64,000 bases of DNA. Origin: Propionibacteriaceae bacterium. GTDB lineage: Bacteria > Actinomycetota > Actinomycetes > Propionibacteriales > Propionibacteriaceae. The DNA is taken from NCBI GenBank assembly GCA_009782785.1, contig WRIJ01000004.1, forward strand, positions 79,065 through 143,064. The letters are read 5' to 3'. Of this stretch, positions 50,552 to 59,266 are shown piece by piece; position 1 is the first letter of the stretch; each line of letters opens with the position of its first letter. The notes under the pieces were generated by a model. That model had not been told where the DNA came from. It made no database searches and saw only the letters and a program-made list of their open reading frames with translations. A program made the translations under genes and the position numbers.

Positions 50552-52974
50552 TCCACTTGGCGTACTGCCGCTTTGATGACACTGACCATGGCAGTACGTA
50601 CGCTCAACTCGGTTGCCCCCAACCCTATGAGCTGTGCCACCATCCCTGGATCAGAGGCAAGATCACCACAGACACCAATAGGTAACCCTGTGAACCCGTG
50701 GGCTGCCCTCGCCATGAGGTCGAAGACAGGAGTCGCATCTGATTGGAACAGGTCCCCAGTGTGCGGATTTCCACGGTCAGCCGCCAAGGTATAGGCAGTG
50801 AGATCGTTCGTACCTAGAGAAATGAAGTCAGCCAACCCACGAAAATCTTCGGTGCGCAAAGCAGCAGCAGGAGTCTCAACCATCATTCCAACACTCATGC
50901 TGGCACCAATTTTCGTTGAGAGTTCACGCAGGCGTGAACGCGCCCACTTCATTTCCCCGCGAAGAGTGATCATGGGGAACATCACTCGAAGAGGGGTCTG
51001 TTTGCTAGCCAACAGGCAGGCACTGAGCTGGGCATCGAAAATGTCGGGGAATCTTTTCATGGCACGAATCCCTCTTTCGCCCAGCATCGGGTTGGCTTCG
51101 CTGTCCATGGCGAGAAAACTCAACAGTTTGTCCCCTCCAGGATCCCAGGTGCGAATCGTGATTTCTTGACCTCCTAGTTCTTGGCCGATGCGAGTATAGA
51201 CCTCGGCTTGTTCTTCGATGGTGGGAGCCTGATGATGATCGGCAAAGAGGACCTCGGTTCGTACCAATCCAGCCCCTTGCGCACCTTGGGTGAAGGCCTC
51301 CTGGGCTTCCGCGACACTAGAAATGTTTGCTTTCACTGCGATGGTGCGCCCGGTGAGGGTGGTTGCTGGTTGGTGACGGGCTTGCCATGCTTGAACATTC
51401 TCTTGGTCCCGGGTTTCCTGCTCAGCGGTGAGGCGGGCTCTGACTTGGGGTGTTGGATCGATCCATAGGCGCTGAGCGACAGGGTCGAGTCCAAGAAGTG
51501 TGCCGCCTGTGATCGTACGGGCCTGGTGATGGCCAGTCAGGAGAGAGATTCCCCGGCCTTGAGCAATGATGACCCCGTGTGCGCTCGCGCCAGAATTGCA
51601 CACGACGATCCCTTGACAGATGCCTGTATCCAAGGCCCTGGCAGTGGCGGGATCAAGGTCGTCGAAGATCCAGATCCCAGCAGAAGTTGGCAGTCCCGCC
51701 GCCACTAGATCTCTCGCATTGGTGCACCCCATGAGTGCTCGAAGAAGAAGAGTTTGCAGTCCTCGCTGGTCCTGTCCGCGCGCGGCGAGATATTCGTCAT
51801 CGAGGGATTCCATCTGCTGCGCAATAGTCGTGAAGTGGTTGCGTACCACCTCGACCCCGGAGGCTCCCTCCCGTACTGCTGTGAAAAGTTCATCCAAGGT
51901 TTGTGGGTCGTCAAGGAGAAGAAGTTGAACCTCCATGATGTCCTGCTGTGTTTCTTGTCCCGGCTCAAGTAAGGCTTCGCGTACCATCTCCACCGCAGCA
52001 GTGAGGCGCTCAATTTCACTCGCCGGGTCACCAGGGGAGTACGTCGAGGTGTCCACCTGGTTTGTGGCATGGTAAGCCGGAGCAATGACAATCTGACATC
52101 CCGTGGTGTACTGCTTCGATGGTGTCGCATGTGGTGGATGATCCTCACGAGCGGGTGGATCCTGCACGGTGCCACCTCGGGAATCACCTGACATGTCTAA
52201 GGGAGCTTCATCAGTGGCTTCACCAAAATCTTGTACCGCGAGCTCGTGGAGACGATCATAGGTTTCGCGAGCATGGGGTCCGCTCAGTGTCACTTCCATG
52301 AGATCTCCGTGGCGAAGTCCAAGGATTTGGAGTTCAGTGAGACTCATCCCAGAAGCTGGGCCGCGACCGGTCGTGGTGTTAGTGATGGATGCTTCTTCGC
52401 CGTGGAGCGCAGCAATCATTCGTGCAGCCGGGCGCGCATGGAGGCCGTGAATGTTGCGAATTGTCCACTGGAAAACTAGTGGTGGCTCATCACTCGTGTC
52501 ACCGGCTGGGAGTTCCTTGGGTCCGAGGTCATTGGTGGGTGGCAGAGGTCCATCTTCAGCAGATCCAGTCCCACCCAGTTGTTGCTGTTTGGCGGCAAGC
52601 CCGCGTACTGCCTCAGCACTCACCTCTTCCAACGATGCTCCCAAGCTCGCAGAGACGAGTGCTGCGAGCAGTCCCTCGACGAGTGGTGCCGGAGAGATGA
52701 CAGTACGTTCGCTCACGTCCGCATCGATGAACTCGAGTGCCATCTCAGCTGAGAGAATCGCAGAGCCAAGATCAACGAGGACAAGGATGCCATCAGTGGA
52801 ATCTACTTCGGTGATGGCTTGGGCAATAGCTGATGCGTTTGTACCGAAAGTCGTGTCGTCGAGCCCGGCAGCGACCCGTACTTTCACACTGGTGTTTTCA
52901 ACCATTTGGTACGCGAGGTCGAGCGCTGCTTGCCCGAGAGCGTGGGAGTGGGAGACAACAACGATGCCGATCAT
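50548..52974 (-). CDS. dhaM: DhaM-HPr-Enzyme I fusion, phosphoryl donor of dihydroxyacetone kinase
   Basis: The 808-aa protein joins three PTS modules. Residues 1-130 are an EIIA-Man/DhaM domain (GIVVVSHSHALGQ, with the first phospho-His). About 165-245 is HPr, with the site GLHARPAARM. The rest is Enzyme I, with the phospho-His in SGASAHGVIIAQGRG and a PEP-binding barrel (IRTWDPGGDKLLSFL, MVETPAAALR, GVCGDLASDP). It can carry phosphate from PEP to DhaL by itself, without a separate general PTS. ATG at 52974 follows AAAGGAA. It is third in dhaK-dhaL-dhaM. Confidence 0.93.
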   Translation of the reverse strand: MIGIVVVSHSHALGQAALDLAYQMVENTSVKVRVAAGLDDTTFGTNASAIAQAITEVDSTDGILVLVDLGSAILSAEMALEFIDADVSERTVISPAPLVEGLLAALVSASLGASLEEVSAEAVRGLAAKQQQLGGTGSAEDGPLPPTNDLGPKELPAGDTSDEPPLVFQWTIRNIHGLHARPAARMIAALHGEEASITNTTTGRGPASGMSLTELQILGLRHGDLMEVTLSGPHARETYDRLHELAVQDFGEATDEAPLDMSGDSRGGTVQDPPAREDHPPHATPSKQYTTGCQIVIAPAYHATNQVDTSTYSPGDPASEIERLTAAVEMVREALLEPGQETQQDIMEVQLLLLDDPQTLDELFTAVREGASGVEVVRNHFTTIAQQMESLDDEYLAARGQDQRGLQTLLLRALMGCTNARDLVAAGLPTSAGIWIFDDLDPATARALDTGICQGIVVCNSGASAHGVIIAQGRGISLLTGHHQARTITGGTLLGLDPVAQRLWIDPTPQVRARLTAEQETRDQENVQAWQARHQPATTLTGRTIAVKANISSVAEAQEAFTQGAQGAGLVRTEVLFADHHQAPTIEEQAEVYTRIGQELGGQEITIRTWDPGGDKLLSFLAMDSEANPMLGERGIRAMKRFPDIFDAQLSACLLASKQTPLRVMFPMITLRGEMKWARSRLRELSTKIGASMSVGMMVETPAAALRTEDFRGLADFISLGTNDLTAYTLAADRGNPHTGDLFQSDATPVFDLMARAAHGFTGLPIGVCGDLASDPGMVAQLIGLGATELSVRTAMVSVIKAAVRQVD

Positions 52975-53068
52975 GGGTGTTCCTTTCGAGGTGTTGTCGC
53001 TGAGATCTGTGGAGCTGGTGAGGCGAAGGGTCGGGCGAATACTCCACCCGACCCGTTCACGAAACACC

Positions 53069-53683
53069 TCAGGACAGAGTCCGACTGGCCGCTTCGATAA
53101 GGAGGGTCATCGATGCCGCACCAGGATCGAGGTGTCCACGGCTGCGTTCGCCAAGGTACGATGCGCGCCCCTTTCGGGCTATGAGGGGGATGGTCGCATC
53201 ACGACCTTCAGCGCAGGCTATCGCAGCACCCTGGAGTGCGATACCCACACCACGATGGGCATGAGTGTCGTAGGCTTCGAGGGCTGGAGCCAATGCGTCC
53301 ACGAGTGTCTTGTCACCTGGGGAGGCTTTTCCTCGGCGGATGATGCCATCGAGGCCACCACGGAGAGCTGTGGAGAGGCCACTTGCGTCGGCGTTATCAT
53401 CCCAGAGCTCACCAATACACAGGAAGAAGGTCCCATAGAGTGGCCCTGAGGCTCCACCGACAGTGGAGACGAGAGTCATTCCCACCTTCGTGAGGTACTC
53501 TCTGGCAGTGGAGAAAGTCGATCCATCGAGTTCGCTGACCGCACGCATGCCGCGAGCCATGTTCGTACCATGATCCCCATCACCGATGGCACGGTCCAGT
53601 TCTGTGAGACGGTTTTCGTGATCGCTGATTTGGGTAGCGAAATCGTTCATCCAGGCTGTCACAGCTCCAACATCGAGTGCCAT
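53069..53683 (-). CDS. dhaL: dihydroxyacetone kinase subunit DhaL
   Basis: DhaL holds ADP as a fixed cofactor, is phosphorylated by DhaM and passes phosphate to dihydroxyacetone on DhaK. The 204-aa protein has the Mg/ADP motif DRAIGDGDHGTNMARGM and GGASGPLYGTFF. ATG at 53683 comes one base after the dhaK stop, implying translational coupling. dhaM starts 94 bases after its end. Confidence 0.93.
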   Translation of the reverse strand: MALDVGAVTAWMNDFATQISDHENRLTELDRAIGDGDHGTNMARGMRAVSELDGSTFSTAREYLTKVGMTLVSTVGGASGPLYGTFFLCIGELWDDNADASGLSTALRGGLDGIIRRGKASPGDKTLVDALAPALEAYDTHAHRGVGIALQGAAIACAEGRDATIPLIARKGRASYLGERSRGHLDPGAASMTLLIEAASRTLS

Positions 53684-53684
53684 G

Positions 53685-54683
53685 TCACATGCCCCACCGC
53701 AGGGCAGGGGTATGGACGGGGGCATCCCAGAGGTTCACCATTTCCGCATCGACCTTCAGCATTGTCAGTGAGCATCCTGCCATGTCGAGACTGGTGATGT
53801 AGTTCCCTATGAGTTTGCGAACGATCGTCACACCTGCCTTGGCAAGAATCTTCGCCACCTCGTTGTAGACAACCAAAAGCTCTATCAGTGGTGTGGCACC
53901 CATACCATTGACGAACACAATCGTGTCACTTCCTCGATAAGACAGGTCATCGAGAATAGGGCGTACGAGCATCTCAGCTATGTCAGCGGCTGTTGCTAGG
54001 GGTACGTGTGCCCGCCCAGGTTCACCATGGATGCCGATACCGATCTCGATTTCGTCCTCTGCCAGATCGAAACTGGGTTTTCCAGCGGCTGGAACCGTAC
54101 ATCCGCTGAGAGCCATTCCCATGCTGCGCCCGCTGTCGTTGATTCTCTCCGCGAGTTTGACTAAAGAATCGAGGTCTTGGCCGTCTTCTGCTGCGGCACC
54201 TAGTAGTTTTTCTGCCAGTACGGTGAGGCCAACTCCGCGACGGCCAGCAGTGTAGAGGGAATCTTGGACAGCGACATCGTCAGCAATGATGACTGCTTCC
54301 ACGCGGATGCCATCGGCGGCTGCAAGGTCTGCGGCCATCTCGAAGTTCATCACGTCGCCGGTGTAGTTCTTCACAATGTGCAGTACCCCAGCTCCAGAAT
54401 TGACCAACCTCGTGGCTTTCAGCATTTGGTCAGGGACTGGCGAGGTGAATACTTCTCCTGCACAGGCTGCATCAAGCATCCCGTGGCCAACAAATCCTCC
54501 ATGGAGTGGCTCGTGTCCTGAACCACCACCAGAGATGATGCCCACCTTGTTCGCCACAGGGGCGTCGCCTCGATAGACAACTTTGTGTTCATGATCGACT
54601 GTCACAAGTTCGCTGTAGGCAGCTTCCATGCCTAGGAGTGAATCCTTCACAACATCTGCGACATCGTTGATTAGCTTTTTCAT
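53685..54683 (-). CDS. dhaK: dihydroxyacetone kinase subunit DhaK
   Basis: DhaK binds dihydroxyacetone covalently through a histidine. The 332-aa protein has [20 protein letters not shown] with the substrate-binding His, [18 protein letters not shown], and [21 protein letters not shown] at 54683 is preferred over 54743 because it matches the family start ([12 protein letters not shown]). CAGACT seven bases upstream may be a weak -10. It is the first gene of dhaKLM; no regulator is adjacent. Confidence 0.93.
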   Translation of the reverse strand: MKKLINDVADVVKDSLLGMEAAYSELVTVDHEHKVVYRGDAPVANKVGIISGGGSGHEPLHGGFVGHGMLDAACAGEVFTSPVPDQMLKATRLVNSGAGVLHIVKNYTGDVMNFEMAADLAAADGIRVEAVIIADDVAVQDSLYTAGRRGVGLTVLAEKLLGAAAEDGQDLDSLVKLAERINDSGRSMGMALSGCTVPAAGKPSFDLAEDEIEIGIGIHGEPGRAHVPLATAADIAEMLVRPILDDLSYRGSDTIVFVNGMGATPLIELLVVYNEVAKILAKAGVTIVRKLIGNYITSLDMAGCSLTMLKVDAEMVNLWDAPVHTPALRWGM

Positions 54684-54768
54684 GGCCCCGAGTCTGGCAG
54701 GTGGGCATATCCCTTGCCTATGGTGTCGCCGAATTTCGAGCAAACGTGCATCCTGGTCGTGCTGGGTT

Positions 54769-54922
54769 GCACACGGGGACGTACCTTTTGTGTTCCCATT
54801 CTCGCGTCACCCTGCGGAGCCTGTGCTGCGGAGCCCGCTAGGGCGACTCGCAGTGCTCCGCGGAATGACAGTCTTGGGCGCTCTCATAGCCAGAACAACA
54901 CAAAAGGTACGTCCCCGTGTGC
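54769..54922. mobile_element. MITE-like element with perfect 26-base terminal inverted repeats
   Basis: The ends at 54769-54794 and 54897-54922 are exact complements (the left end contains CACACGGGGACGTACCTTTT). The 102-base interior includes a hairpin of the GTCAC ... TGAC family with the enlarged loop (GCGGAGCCCGCTAGGGCGAC). No transposase is encoded. A second, larger copy lies at 61417-61796. Confidence 0.85.
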
Positions 54923-54947
54923 GAGCTTTTTCTGGTGAGAAGGTATC

Positions 54948-56885
54948 ATGGTACCCGCCATGACCATTGCACCTTGGACCCATCCTGACTCCCTCTACCC
55001 ACGCTTGGAGCCACTGCTGTCACAGGTGTCGAACCCCTTGCAGTACATCGGTTCTGAAGTGAACTCCCAACCAAAAGATTGGGGGTCGGTCGACGTACGC
55101 TGGTGTCTGCATTTTCCCGACGCATACGCCGTGGGGCAACCCAATCAGGGGATGGCCATCCTTTATGAAGTGCTGAACGAATGTGAGTGGATTCTCGCCG
55201 AGAGGACGTACTCTATATGGCCCGATTTGTCCACGCTCATGAGGCAGCACCACGTCGAGCAGTTTTCTTGGGAGACCGTACGCCCGATCCGTGACTTTGA
55301 TGTGATCGGTGTTTCCCTTTCCACAGAATTGGGCTATACGAATCTGCTGGAAACCCTCGACCTCGCGGGAATCCCACGCCGCAGTGTGGATCGTGGAGAA
55401 CATGATCCACTAGTCATTGTGGGTGGTCATGTGGCAGCCAATCCGGAACCGATAGCTGAGTTTGTGGACGGGGTTGTCTTGGGTGATGGGGAACAGGCGG
55501 TACTCGATATTTCCGCGATACTGCGCCAGAGTAAGCAGGAGGGGTGGGAGCGCACGGAGGGCTTGGAGGCGCTGGCGCGCACCGGACGTATATACGTTCC
55601 GCAGTTTTACGAAGTCATCTATGGCGATGATCACACCATAGAATCCGTGACACCCACGCGGTCATCAGTTCCGGCGAAAGTCCAGAAATATACTCTCACC
55701 AACCTCGACGAATGGCCGTACCCGAAGAAGCCTATTGTTCCCTTGGCAGAGACCATCCACGAACGCTATTCGCCAGAAATCTTTCGAGGGTGTACGCGTG
55801 GGTGTCGGTTTTGTCAGGCGGGGATGATCACTCGGCCAGTACGTGAAAGGTCGGCCGCCACGATCACCTCGATGGTGGAGTGTGGGTTGAAAGCCACCGG
55901 GTACGAAGAGATCGGGTTGTTGTCGCTGTCGAGCGCGGATCATTCGCAGATCACTGAGATCACCGGGTCTTTGGCCGAGATCTGTGATGGTACGCAGGTG
56001 TCGCTCTCGCTTCCCTCAACGCGTGTGGATGCTTTCAGTGTGGATCTTGCTGAGCAGCTGTCTAAACGCGGACGGCGTTCAGGTTTGACGTTTGCCCCGG
56101 AGGGTGGGTCTGCTCGGATGCGAGCGGTCATCAACAAGAATGTGGATGAGGATGATCTCTTGGAAGCAGTACGCGCGGCTTTCACTGCTGGTTGGCGCTC
56201 GGTGAAGCTCTATTTCATGGCGGGGCTCCCGAGCGAAACTGATGAGGATGTCATGGCTATCGCTGACATGGCTCACCGCGTCATTGATGAGGGTCGTAGG
56301 ATCACAGGCCAACGCGACATTTCGTGCACGATCTCGCTGGGGGCTTTCGTACCGAAACCTCACACGAGTTTTCAATGGGCGCCCCAGTGCCTTGCTGAGG
56401 TAGTCAATGAACGGATGCGGGCCCTGAAGGAATCGATTCGTGAAGACCGCCAGTATTCGAGGGCGATCACGGTGAAATGGGCTGATGGGAAGCCGGGGCG
56501 TATCGAGGGATTGTTGGCCCGTGGGGATCGCCGAGTGGGGGACGTCATTGAGGCGGTGTGGCGGGCCGGGGGAGTCTTCGATGGGTGGAGTGAGTATTTC
56601 TCTTATGACCGCTGGGTGGAATGTGCTGAGTTGGTCTTGGGGCCGCAAGGGTTGTCGATTGATTGGTATACCACCCGTGAACGGTCGCGCGAGGAAGTGC
56701 TGCCGTGGGATCACCTCGATGTGGGCTTGGGGAGAACGTGGCTGTGGAAGGACTGGCAAGCCAGTCTCCTGGGGAAAGTGGTTGACGACTGCCGGTGGAG
56801 TATCTGTTCTGGGTGTCGGGTGTGCCCAGGTTTGGGCGTGGACATTGAGATGGCGGCCCCAGGTGTGGAGGGCCGCGATGGCTAG
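54948..56885 (+). CDS. B12-binding-type radical SAM protein (TIGR03960-like)
   Basis: The 645-aa protein has an N-terminal cobalamin-binding-like region (DVIGVSLSTELGYTNLLETL, PLVIVGGHVAANPEP) and a radical SAM core with the cluster motif RGCTRGCRFCQAGMI (CxxxCxxC), followed by FAPEGGSARMRAVINKN and a TIM-barrel remainder. Such proteins pair with a DUF2344 protein and usually sit upstream of RNase E/G and L21 genes. Here the partner is present, overlapping by 8 bases, but those neighbours are not. The reaction is unknown. ATG at 54948 follows GAGAAGG; ATG 54960 is possible. Confidence 0.87.
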   Translation: MVPAMTIAPWTHPDSLYPRLEPLLSQVSNPLQYIGSEVNSQPKDWGSVDVRWCLHFPDAYAVGQPNQGMAILYEVLNECEWILAERTYSIWPDLSTLMRQHHVEQFSWETVRPIRDFDVIGVSLSTELGYTNLLETLDLAGIPRRSVDRGEHDPLVIVGGHVAANPEPIAEFVDGVVLGDGEQAVLDISAILRQSKQEGWERTEGLEALARTGRIYVPQFYEVIYGDDHTIESVTPTRSSVPAKVQKYTLTNLDEWPYPKKPIVPLAETIHERYSPEIFRGCTRGCRFCQAGMITRPVRERSAATITSMVECGLKATGYEEIGLLSLSSADHSQITEITGSLAEICDGTQVSLSLPSTRVDAFSVDLAEQLSKRGRRSGLTFAPEGGSARMRAVINKNVDEDDLLEAVRAAFTAGWRSVKLYFMAGLPSETDEDVMAIADMAHRVIDEGRRITGQRDISCTISLGAFVPKPHTSFQWAPQCLAEVVNERMRALKESIREDRQYSRAITVKWADGKPGRIEGLLARGDRRVGDVIEAVWRAGGVFDGWSEYFSYDRWVECAELVLGPQGLSIDWYTTRERSREEVLPWDHLDVGLGRTWLWKDWQASLLGKVVDDCRWSICSGCRVCPGLGVDIEMAAPGVEGRDG

Positions 56886-57696
56886 GAAGCAACCACCTCA
56901 GCAACCACCACCAGTTCAGCGGCTTCTCATCCAGTACGGCAAGACTGGGCGACTGCGCTTTGCGTCGCACCGTGATTTTGCACGGAGCTTTGAAAGGGGT
57001 CTGGTGCGGGCCGAGGTGCCGATGGCGTACTCGTCTGGTTTCCATCCGCATCCACGGATTTCCTATGTGAATCCTGCACCGACAGGGGTGGAGTCTAGGG
57101 CAGAGTACGTGGTGATTGCACTGGCGAACATCTGTGATCCAGGCGAGGTACGTGATCGTCTCAGTGAGGTGATGCCTGAGGGCTTTCCGATCATTGATGT
57201 TCGCGATCATGATCCTGATCAGGTATGGGAAGCCAGCCTATGGGAAGTCACCTGTCTCCCTGCCACAGTGGAATCGGCCACCGTTACCCCTAACCCCGTC
57301 ACCCTGCGCGAAGTCGCAGGGTCTACTCAGTCATTCCTTGCACAGTCTGAGGTCATGGTCTCCCGTGAAGTGAAGTCGGGAACCCGTACCTTCGATGCAC
57401 GTGCAGCAGTCGAATCGCTAGAAGTACGCGACGAGAAACTCCTCATGGTAATCCGCCATACGGAACCACTCGTCCGTCCCAGCGATGTTGTGGGCGCCCT
57501 CGATGTGTCTGCTCAGTCTGCTCGTTACTGCCGCATCGCCCAAGGGTCGGTCACTGATCTTCGCTCCACCCTGTCATTATCATTCCACGGAGCACTGCGA
57601 GTCGCCCTAGCGGGCTCCGCAGCACAGGCTCCGCGACTTGGCAGGAATCCAGACACAAGGTTACCCACGGTTGTGGAGTCTGTTAGCGAACATTGA
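56878..57696 (+). CDS. DUF2344 (radical SAM-associated, TIGR03936-like) protein with repeat-derived C terminus
   Basis: The 272-aa protein begins MARKQPPQ and has the family core QRLLIQYGKTGRLRFASHRD, RALVRAEVPMAYSSGFHPHP-like sequence and GVESRAEYVVIAL. It overlaps the radical SAM gene and should act with it. Two hairpin repeats are translated: NPVTLREVAGST (57299-57327), and a composite unit from 57573 that supplies roughly the last 40 residues (HGALRVALAGSAAQ ...) and the stop codon inside its spacer. The native C terminus has therefore probably been replaced. Confidence 0.85.
   Translation: MARKQPPQQPPPVQRLLIQYGKTGRLRFASHRDFARSFERGLVRAEVPMAYSSGFHPHPRISYVNPAPTGVESRAEYVVIALANICDPGEVRDRLSEVMPEGFPIIDVRDHDPDQVWEASLWEVTCLPATVESATVTPNPVTLREVAGSTQSFLAQSEVMVSREVKSGTRTFDARAAVESLEVRDEKLLMVIRHTEPLVRPSDVVGALDVSAQSARYCRIAQGSVTDLRSTLSLSFHGALRVALAGSAAQAPRLGRNPDTRLPTVVESVSEH
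57299..57327 (+). repeat. short hairpin repeat inside the DUF2344 frame
   Basis: GTCACCCTGCGCGAAGTCGC to AGGGTCTAC is the 29-base short form with the CCCTGC/GCAGGG stem. It is translated as VTLREVAGST. Confidence 0.85.
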
Positions 57697-57848
57697 GCAC
57701 TGACGGTCACCATCGTGGTCAGTGTGATATCTGGACCCTGTTACTCACTTCGTTCGGTCAACCACTTCCTTGGTTTCGGGATAGTGCGCAAGCGCACTAT
57801 CCGCTCAACCTGCGTCGTGGTGCGAGTCACTTCGTTCCGCAGGGTGAC
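57573..57848. repeat. long composite hairpin unit overlapping the DUF2344 3' end
   Basis: The left hairpin with nested loop spans 57573-57654. The spacer contains the gene's stop codon (57696). The right hairpin is interrupted by about 90 bases including the palindrome ATAGTGCGCAAGCGCACTAT, before ending CCGCAGGGTGAC at 57848. The 57697-57982 gap is otherwise the terminator hairpin below. Confidence 0.8.
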
Positions 57849-57916
57849 GCAGGTGGTTCGCTCGTCCACGGGGTGACGCAGGTAGGTGACCACGGTGTGA
57901 ATCCCGGTTGAGACGC

Positions 57917-57950
57917 CAAAGGGCCGCTTCTTGTGAGAAGCGACCCTTTG
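57917..57950. terminator. hairpin downstream of the alcohol dehydrogenase gene
   Basis: CAAAGGG(CC)GCTTCT with its complement AGAAGC(GA)CCCTTTG around TTGTG-like loop bases. It lies 33 bases past the adh stop on the minus strand and has a short TTT on the plus side only, so termination strength is uncertain. Confidence 0.55.
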
Positions 57951-57982
57951 TTTGATGAGCTGAAACCCAGCGAGGCCGCACT

Positions 57983-59032
57983 TTAGGCTGACAACACAAC
58001 CTTGAGAGCGTTGTTCTTACCGGCGTTGCCGAAAACCTCGTAGGCTTCCAACATCTGATCAAGGGAGAACTTGTGAGTAGCCAGTGGCTTCACATTGAGT
58101 TTGCCCGAGTCAATGAGATCAATGAGCGTCGGTGCGGACGTACCATTAACCAAACCCATCGTGACGGTGATGTTCTGGATCCAGAGTTCATCAATGGGCA
58201 TCGTGACCGGCTTGCCGTGCACACCAATATTGGCGATACGACCCGTGGGGCGAATCAGCTGGAAGGCAGATTCGAGAGTCTGCGGGATACCCACAGCTTC
58301 CATGATGACATCCGGTCCACCATTCTTGGTGATCGCACGAATCTGATCCATCCAATCAGCGTCGCCAGAGTTAACAGCGTGGGTGGCACCAAAGTCGCGC
58401 TTGGCAGCTTCGAGGCGGTACGGGTCGAGGTCGACTGCTGTGACAGTACGTGGACCCATGAACTGAGCGGTCACCATTGCGGACAACCCAACAGGGCCAG
58501 CGCCGATGACGACGACGTCATCACCAGGGCGTACTTGACCATTGAGGACACCCATCTCGTATCCGGTGGGAATAATGTCTGAGATGAAGATGACTTCCTC
58601 GTCAGTCAGCGCTGATGGGATGGAATGCAAAGAGGTTTCGCCAAAGGGGATTCGTACGTACTCGGCTTGGGTGCCGTTCACGAGGTGACCAAGCAACCAG
58701 CCAATTCCACCAGCGGACTGGCAGTGTGAGGGGGCGCCGATACGGCAGTAGTTGCAGGTGCCACAAGTGGTGATGCAGTTGACCACGACACGTTGGCCGA
58801 CCTTGAACTTGGCAACACCAGCACCAACCTCGACGATGGTGCCCACTGCTTCGTGGCCGAGGACGCGCCCGTCAGTGACGGTGGGAACATCGCCTTTCAA
58901 AATATGAAGGTCGGAACCACAGATGGTTGTGGTTTCGACCTTGACGATAACATCATTGGGATCTTCGATCTTTGGATCGGGAACATCTTCCCAAGCCTTT
59001 TGACCCGGACCGTGATAAACAAGGGCCTTCAT
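57983..59032 (-). CDS. zinc-dependent alcohol dehydrogenase (MDR family)
   Basis: The 349-aa medium-chain dehydrogenase has the catalytic zinc region (TTICGSDLHILKG, VLGHEAVGTIVEVG), the structural zinc cysteines (CGTCNYCRIGAPSHC) and the NAD(P)-binding VVVIGAGPVGLSAMVTAQ. The form is close to bacterial secondary alcohol or butanediol-type dehydrogenases; the substrate is not determined. AGGAGG lies upstream of ATG 59032. The 234-base upstream gap (59033-59266) is AT-rich, with an inverted repeat that may be an operator. Confidence 0.9.
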   Translation of the reverse strand: MKALVYHGPGQKAWEDVPDPKIEDPNDVIVKVETTTICGSDLHILKGDVPTVTDGRVLGHEAVGTIVEVGAGVAKFKVGQRVVVNCITTCGTCNYCRIGAPSHCQSAGGIGWLLGHLVNGTQAEYVRIPFGETSLHSIPSALTDEEVIFISDIIPTGYEMGVLNGQVRPGDDVVVIGAGPVGLSAMVTAQFMGPRTVTAVDLDPYRLEAAKRDFGATHAVNSGDADWMDQIRAITKNGGPDVIMEAVGIPQTLESAFQLIRPTGRIANIGVHGKPVTMPIDELWIQNITVTMGLVNGTSAPTLIDLIDSGKLNVKPLATHKFSLDQMLEAYEVFGNAGKNNALKVVLSA

Positions 59033-59058
59033 GGGTAATCCTCCTACTTAGAGAGTGG

Positions 59059-59109
59059 CTATGAATAGATAAAACGATAAGAATTGTGTAATGCCCGTTT
59101 TATTCATAG
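59059..59109. promoter_or_regulatory. interrupted inverted repeat upstream of adh
   Basis: CTATGAAT-AGAT-AAAACG on one side and CGTTTTATTCATAG on the other are complementary except for a 4-base bulge, with about 19 bases between. It lies 27 bases before the adh start and could be a leader hairpin or a regulator site. Confidence 0.45.
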
Positions 59110-59266
59110 TTTCATCGTAGACCTGGGCGGAAACCTCCGACAAGACTTTGACTAGAAGAATCTCACTATCTGAGACGAAATATTCAAATAATGAACGATC
59201 AGGCGCAAGAGTGGAGCTCACCCTACAGCAAAATTCACGAGAACTGCCATGGTCACACCAGTGAAA

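Noticed and set aside
50738..51168. Plus-strand open frames within the dhaM region
   Set aside because: Antisense shadows of Enzyme I coding sequence; no start signals or motifs.
56485..56877. N-terminal extension of the DUF2344 frame into the radical SAM gene
   Set aside because: It is out of frame with the radical SAM gene and lacks similarity; ATG at 56878 matches the family start.
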